Assembly (NCBI GenBank): GCA_022376925.1
Contig: JAIOJX010000025.1
Location: 97,615,608-97,679,607, forward strand
DNA length: 64,000 bases
Source of the DNA: Tragulus kanchil
Lineage: Eukaryota; Chordata; Mammalia; Artiodactyla; Tragulidae
Direction of reading: 5' to 3'
The first letter of the stretch is position 1. The number at the start of each line of letters is the position of its first letter. Under the pieces are notes generated by a model. The model made no database searches and was not told the origin of the DNA. It saw only the letters and a program-made list of their open reading frames with translations. Position numbers and translations under genes: made by a program. This document shows, in pieces, positions 60,277-64,000 of this stretch.

Positions 60277-60551
60277 GGTAAAATAAAGTTTTTATCATGT
60301 ATCTGTGTCTTTCAGAACAGAGAGAAGAATTTTAGTAAATGAGGCAGAGATGAGATTTTAAACTTAGCTGAGATAGGACATTTCAAAGTTACTAGACATT
60401 CCAAGAAATAAAGAAAGAAAATGGGAAAGAAAAATGAGATTTTGGGAAAAGAAAATGAGATTTTCAACATTTACTGAGATGGTGTCTAACTTTATTTTAT
60501 TTAAATCTCTAAAAGTAAAATAATGTCAATGGACATCTGAATTACTCAGTG

Positions 60552-60997
60552 TTAGGTTGGTGGAAACGTAACTGCAGTTCTGGGCCATAAATTCTGAATC
60601 ATAATTTGACTCAAACACATCTTCGTTAATCAAAGTAAAAACCATTACAGTCAACACATTTTTGCCAATGAGAAACAAGTTCCTTTATGCCTGTAGCATG
60701 AAAATCCATGCATCAGGATTTGTGGAAAGTATTTTTACCTCCTGCTGGTGTGGAAGCATTTTTCCTGCAAAAAAAAAAAAGTTGTCCAAATGCTTGAAAA
60801 TGTTGTAGTTGTTAGCTAAGAGGTCAGGTGAATACGGTGGATCATGCAAAACTTCGTAGCCGAACTCTTTCAACTTTTGAAGTGTTGGCTGTGTGATGTT
60901 CAGTTGGGCATTGCTGTGAAGAAGAACAGGGCCCATTCTGCTGACCAATGCTGGCTGCAGGCATTACACCTTTCAGTGTATCTTATCAATTTGCTAA
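60552..60997 (-). mobile_element. Truncated mariner piece, D23 copy A
   Basis: The left 446 bp of the mariner, cut at the D23 junction and followed directly by the restart of the duplicated block. It is not a separate insertion. Confidence 0.87.
60685..60948 (-). pseudogene. Mariner transposase remnant, D23 copy
   Basis: Identical translation to 61772-62035, in the truncated mariner piece. Confidence 0.87.
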
Positions 60998-61638
60998 AAA
61001 TAAAGGAAAAAAATTAACCAGTTGGCTATTACTTTTCTTCTTGTTAATATAAGTGATAAATAATCACTTTAATGACCTGATCACTCTAATTCGATAGTTT
61101 AAGGTATTATTTATTAATAACTTTTATAGTAATTATCAATTATAGATTGAATAGATTTATATTTCTTAAGTCAAATTAAAAAAATTATATATTTTAAATT
61201 TAAAAAAGTAATTATCATATCACCATAATAATGATGTATGCAAAACTATGAACTGTATTTCCAGTGTGCCTGAATTTGAAAAGACATCTTGCCATTAATA
61301 TATAAAGGAAAACTGTCAAATTGGAAAATGATGGAATTCAAACGAGTTCTTGAACAGTGGCTTGGTAAAATAAAGTTTTTATCATGTATCTGTGTCTTTC
61401 AGAACAGAGAGAAGAATTTTAGTAAATGAGGCAGAGATGAGATTTTAAACTTAGCTGAGATAGGACATTTCAAAGTTACTAGACATTCCAAGAAATAAAG
61501 AAAGAAAATGGGAAAGAAAAATGAGATTTTGGGAAAAGAAAATGAGATTTTCAACATTTACTGAGATGGTGTCTAACTTTATTTTATTTAAATCTCTAAA
61601 AGTAAAATAATGTCAATGGACATCTGAATTACTCAGTG

Positions 61639-62826
61639 TTAGGTTGGTGGAAACGTAACTGCAGTTCTGGGCCATAAATTCTGAATCATAATTTGACTCA
61701 AACACATCTTCGTTAATCAAAGTAAAAACCATTACAGTCAACACATTTTTGCCAATGAGAAACAAGTTCCTTTATGCCTGTAGCATGAAAATCCATGCAT
61801 CAGGATTTGTGGAAAGTATTTTTACCTCCTGCTGGTGTGGAAGCATTTTTCCTGCAAAAAAAAAAAAGTTGTCCAAATGCTTGAAAATGTTGTAGTTGTT
61901 AGCTAAGAGGTCAGGTGAATACGGTGGATCATGCAAAACTTCGTAGCCGAACTCTTTCAACTTTTGAAGTGTTGGCTGTGTGATGTTCAGTTGGGCATTG
62001 CTGTGAAGAAGAACAGGGCCCATTCTGCTGACCAATGCTGGCTGCAGGCATTACACCTTTCAGTGTATCTTATCAATTTGCTAAGCATACTTCTCAGATA
62101 TAATGGTTTCACTGGGATTCAAAAAGCTGTAGTGGATCAGACCAGCAGCTAACCACCAAGCAGTGACCATGACCTTTTTTTGGTGCAAGTTTGGCTTTAG
62201 GAAGTCCTTTTCAGCTTCTTCTCAGTCCAGCCATTGAGCTGGTCATCATTGGCTGTCCTATAAAATCCACTTTTCATCAATCATCACCATTCAGTTGAGA
62301 AATGGTTAATTGCTGTTGCCTACAGTAAGAGAAGGCAACACTTCAAAATGATATTTTTTTGATTTTAATAGCTCATAAAGCACTCATTAATCAAGCTCTT
62401 TCATCTTTCCAGTTTGCTTCAAATGCCAAACAACTGTAAAATGGTCTTCGGTGAGTTCTTCTGCAACTTCTCACAGAGTTGTAAGAGAATCAGCTTCAAT
62501 GATGGCTCTCAGATGGTCATTGTCAACTTCTGAGGGCTGGCTACTACACTTCTTTTCTTCAAGGTTCTCATTTCCTTTGCAAAACTTCTTGAACCACTAG
62601 TACACTGGAGCAGTTCCTGGGCCAAATGCATTGTTGATGTCGTGAGTGGTCTCTGCTTTACGATCCATTTTGAACTTGAATAAGAAAATTTCTCAGATTT
62701 ATTTTTTGTTTGACATCATTTTCATAGTCTAAAATAAATATATCTAATCACATTTAAGAATGCATTCCCATATCGAATGGCAGAGCTTGACAATGCAAAG
62801 CCACAGTTACTTCTGCATCAACCTAA
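61639..62826 (-). mobile_element. Hsmar1-like mariner DNA transposon
   Basis: The left terminal repeat begins ttaggttggtggaaacgtaac at 61639. The right end at 62826 (acttctgcatcaacctaa) is its reverse complement with a few changes. The element is about 1.19 kb, near the mariner length. Internal words (tttggtgcaagtttggcttt, ataaaatccacttttcatc) match Hsmar1-type elements as I recall them. TA follows the right end; the left flank is TG, possibly a mutated TA. Transposase is on the minus strand and interrupted. Confidence 0.88.
61772..62035 (-). pseudogene. Mariner transposase C-terminal remnant
   Basis: An 87-residue frame from the catalytic region. LQKLKEFGYEVL, PPYSPDL and FKHLDNFF are mariner transposase words. 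The aspartate expected after the LLH motif is serine here (LLHSNAQ), so one of the three catalytic acidic residues is lost. The PPYSPDL aspartate remains. The upstream part is broken by stops, so it is inactive. Confidence 0.87.
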
Positions 62827-63050
62827 TAGCTAATGAAAACAGTTAATAAGTTTGAGAGAGAAAATAAAAAAGAGTCTGTGATGATGTGAATGAGAACCTG
62901 GGTGGAGAGTAGAGTAATAAAAGCTCAGTACAACAACAACAAAAAAGTAGGTAAATTAAGACATTTATCTATGGCTATGACATAGATTAGCAAATGATTT
63001 TCTATAAGCACAGCTTAAAATGTAAATAGTGGTTGAATTTGTGAAGCATA
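62827..63050. other. No assignable feature
   Basis: Short unassigned stretch between mariner and SINE. Confidence 0.4.
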
Positions 63051-63059
63051 AGACTCTAC

Positions 63060-63409
63060 GAGGGCTTTCCTGGTGGTCCAGTGGGTAAGGACACTGCCTT
63101 GCAGTGCAAGGGGCGCCGGTTCGATCCCCGGCCTGGGAAGATCCCACGTGCCGCGGAGCGGCTGGACTGATGTGTCCAATTACCAAGCCGGAGCTCTGGG
63201 GCGCATGTGCCCAGAGCCGGCGCTCTGCGACGACAGAGTCCACCTCTATGGGAGTCCCATAGGAGCCAAAGAACAAAGACGGATGAAAAATAGAGAAATG
63301 AAAGACCAATAGAAGAGGCCCGCCCATTCCCCTCCCTCCCCCACTACCCCCACCAAAATGATTAAAAAATAGTAATAATAAAAAAGTCAAATGCCATTTT
63401 AAAAAAAAA
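63060..63409 (+). mobile_element. CHR-type SINE, CpG-rich, with intact target-site duplication
   Basis: Best preserved copy in the window: head gggctttcctggtggtccag, B-box-like ggttcgatccc, cgtgccgcggagcgg, family body, C-rich block and A-rich tail. Many CpGs are retained. The 9 bp agactctac at 63051-63059 and 63410-63418 is a perfect target-site duplication. Confidence 0.92.
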
Positions 63410-63418
63410 AGACTCTAC

Positions 63419-63772
63419 AAAATGTTAAAAACAAATGAAAAAATGAGAGGACAAGTGAGAATGTAGAAAAAATGAGGGAACAAGTTAGGAAGTACTTATA
63501 CTCTAGAAGGGATGGGAATAATTAAAGACTATCATATGAATGGATTAAGGAAGACTTTGTACAAGAGGATTTTGTAGAACCTTATTTACCTATAAAAATA
63601 TCTGTCCTTCTTCAAATAGGAAAAAAAAAATAGTTCTATGTTCAAATCACCTTGGAAAGTGCTGACTCCTCCATGGAAATTCATGATTCATATTAGCGCA
63701 CTAAAATTCTTGAAAAATTGTGCGTTGAAAAAAACAATTGTTACCAATTTACCTTTATTAAAACAATTTTAG
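63419..63772. other. No assignable feature
   Basis: Unassigned AT-rich DNA. Confidence 0.4.
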
Positions 63773-63990
63773 GGCTTCTCTGGTACCTCAGACAACAGGA
63801 TCTGCCCGCAGTGCAGGGAAAATGCATTCAGTCCCTGGGTCAAGAAGATCCCCTGGAGAATGGAATGGTTACTCACTCCAGTATTCTTTCCTGGAGAATT
63901 CCATGGACAGAGGGGCTTGATGGGCTACAGTTCATGGGGTCACAAATAGTCAGACACAACGGAAGTGACTTAGCAGCAGTAGCAGTAGTG
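63773..63990 (+). mobile_element. BOV-A/Bov-tA type SINE, nearly complete
   Basis: gggcttctctggtacctcag, tgcccgcagtgcaggg, cccctggagaatgg, cactccagtattctttcctgg, attccatggacagagg, ggggtcacaaatagtcagac and gaagtgacttagcagcag appear in family order. It ends in an agcagt-rich tail near the window edge. Confidence 0.9.
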
Positions 63991-64000
63991 AATGTAACTG

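Larger units (their letters stand above)
59910..62084. repeat. D23: direct duplication, period about 1087-1092 bp
   Basis: Copy A 59910-60997, 4 bp filler, copy B 61002-62084. The A run near the start of copy B is 7 bases against 12. Part is also in D22 and so present three times. Copy A stops inside the mariner; copy B continues through it. Confidence 0.92.

Noticed and set aside
60552..60997. Second independent mariner insertion
   Set aside because: It is the D23 upstream copy, has no right terminal repeat, and stops exactly at the duplication junction.
1..62084. Satellite DNA or higher-order repeat
   Set aside because: The roughly 1.1 kb units are unrelated to one another and each occurs only two or three times, so there is no common monomer.
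1..64000. CRISPR array or bacterial defence system
   Set aside because: Duplications are of long, different blocks, not short repeats with spacers, and the repeats are mammalian retrotransposons.

Overview
This 64 kb window is vertebrate nuclear DNA, and its repeats point to a ruminant artiodactyl. It holds a long antisense BovB (RTE) LINE, BOV-A/Bov-tA type SINEs, several CHR-type tRNA-derived SINEs, L1 fragments, an Hsmar1-like mariner and older MIR and L2 copies. I found no cellular protein-coding exon, tRNA, rRNA, CRISPR array or prokaryotic operon. The open frames are either chance frames in AT-rich DNA or fossil pieces of mobile elements. Within ruminants, CpG-rich CHR SINEs with intact target-site duplications weakly suggest a lineage where that family stayed active (a chevrotain-like basal ruminant is possible). 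The sequence alone does not prove this.

The dominant feature is 23 adjacent direct duplications, named D1 to D23 here. In each, about 1.0 to 1.27 kb (one case 0.5 kb) appears twice in succession and almost identically. The duplicated sequences are unrelated to one another. Junctions fall near 353, 4336, 7417, 9699, 12445, 14140, 16987, 20222, 24478, 26543, 28422, 30385, 32226, 35251, 39635, 41185, 42914, 45401, 47280, 52298, 54943, 59189 and 60997. The periods sum to about 25 kb, so roughly 39 percent of the window is redundant. Differences between copies lie mostly at the end of the upstream copy or the start of the downstream copy. That is the pattern expected when overlapping contigs are concatenated without merging, so I read the series as most probably an assembly artefact. 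The collapsed locus would be about 39 kb.

Layout: 1-11.4 kb is SINEs, MIR and L2 with D1-D4. 11.9-19.0 kb is the BovB element, inflated by D5-D7; it collapses to about 3.9 kb, close to full length, and has a two-block 5' region. 19.1-21.5 kb (D8) carries a decayed class I endogenous retrovirus pol end on the minus strand. 21.6-33.3 kb is mostly unassigned single-copy DNA with chained duplications D9-D13. 33-38 kb has a CHR SINE inside an older repeat, then MIR and L2 fragments (D14). 38.1-42.2 kb is a cluster of L1 pieces, one with a 5' inversion (D15-D17). 42.2-51.1 kb is mostly unassigned with MIR and L2 (D18, D19). 51.1-53.5 kb holds a second inverted L1 and a SINE (D20). 53.5-60.5 kb is unassigned apart from a SINE and a MIR (D21, D22). 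60.5-62.8 kb is the mariner, broken by D23. 63.0-64.0 kb has two more SINEs.

There is no gene network to describe. The biology is a layered record of retrotransposons and a DNA transposon, with a strong technical or structural duplication pattern on top.
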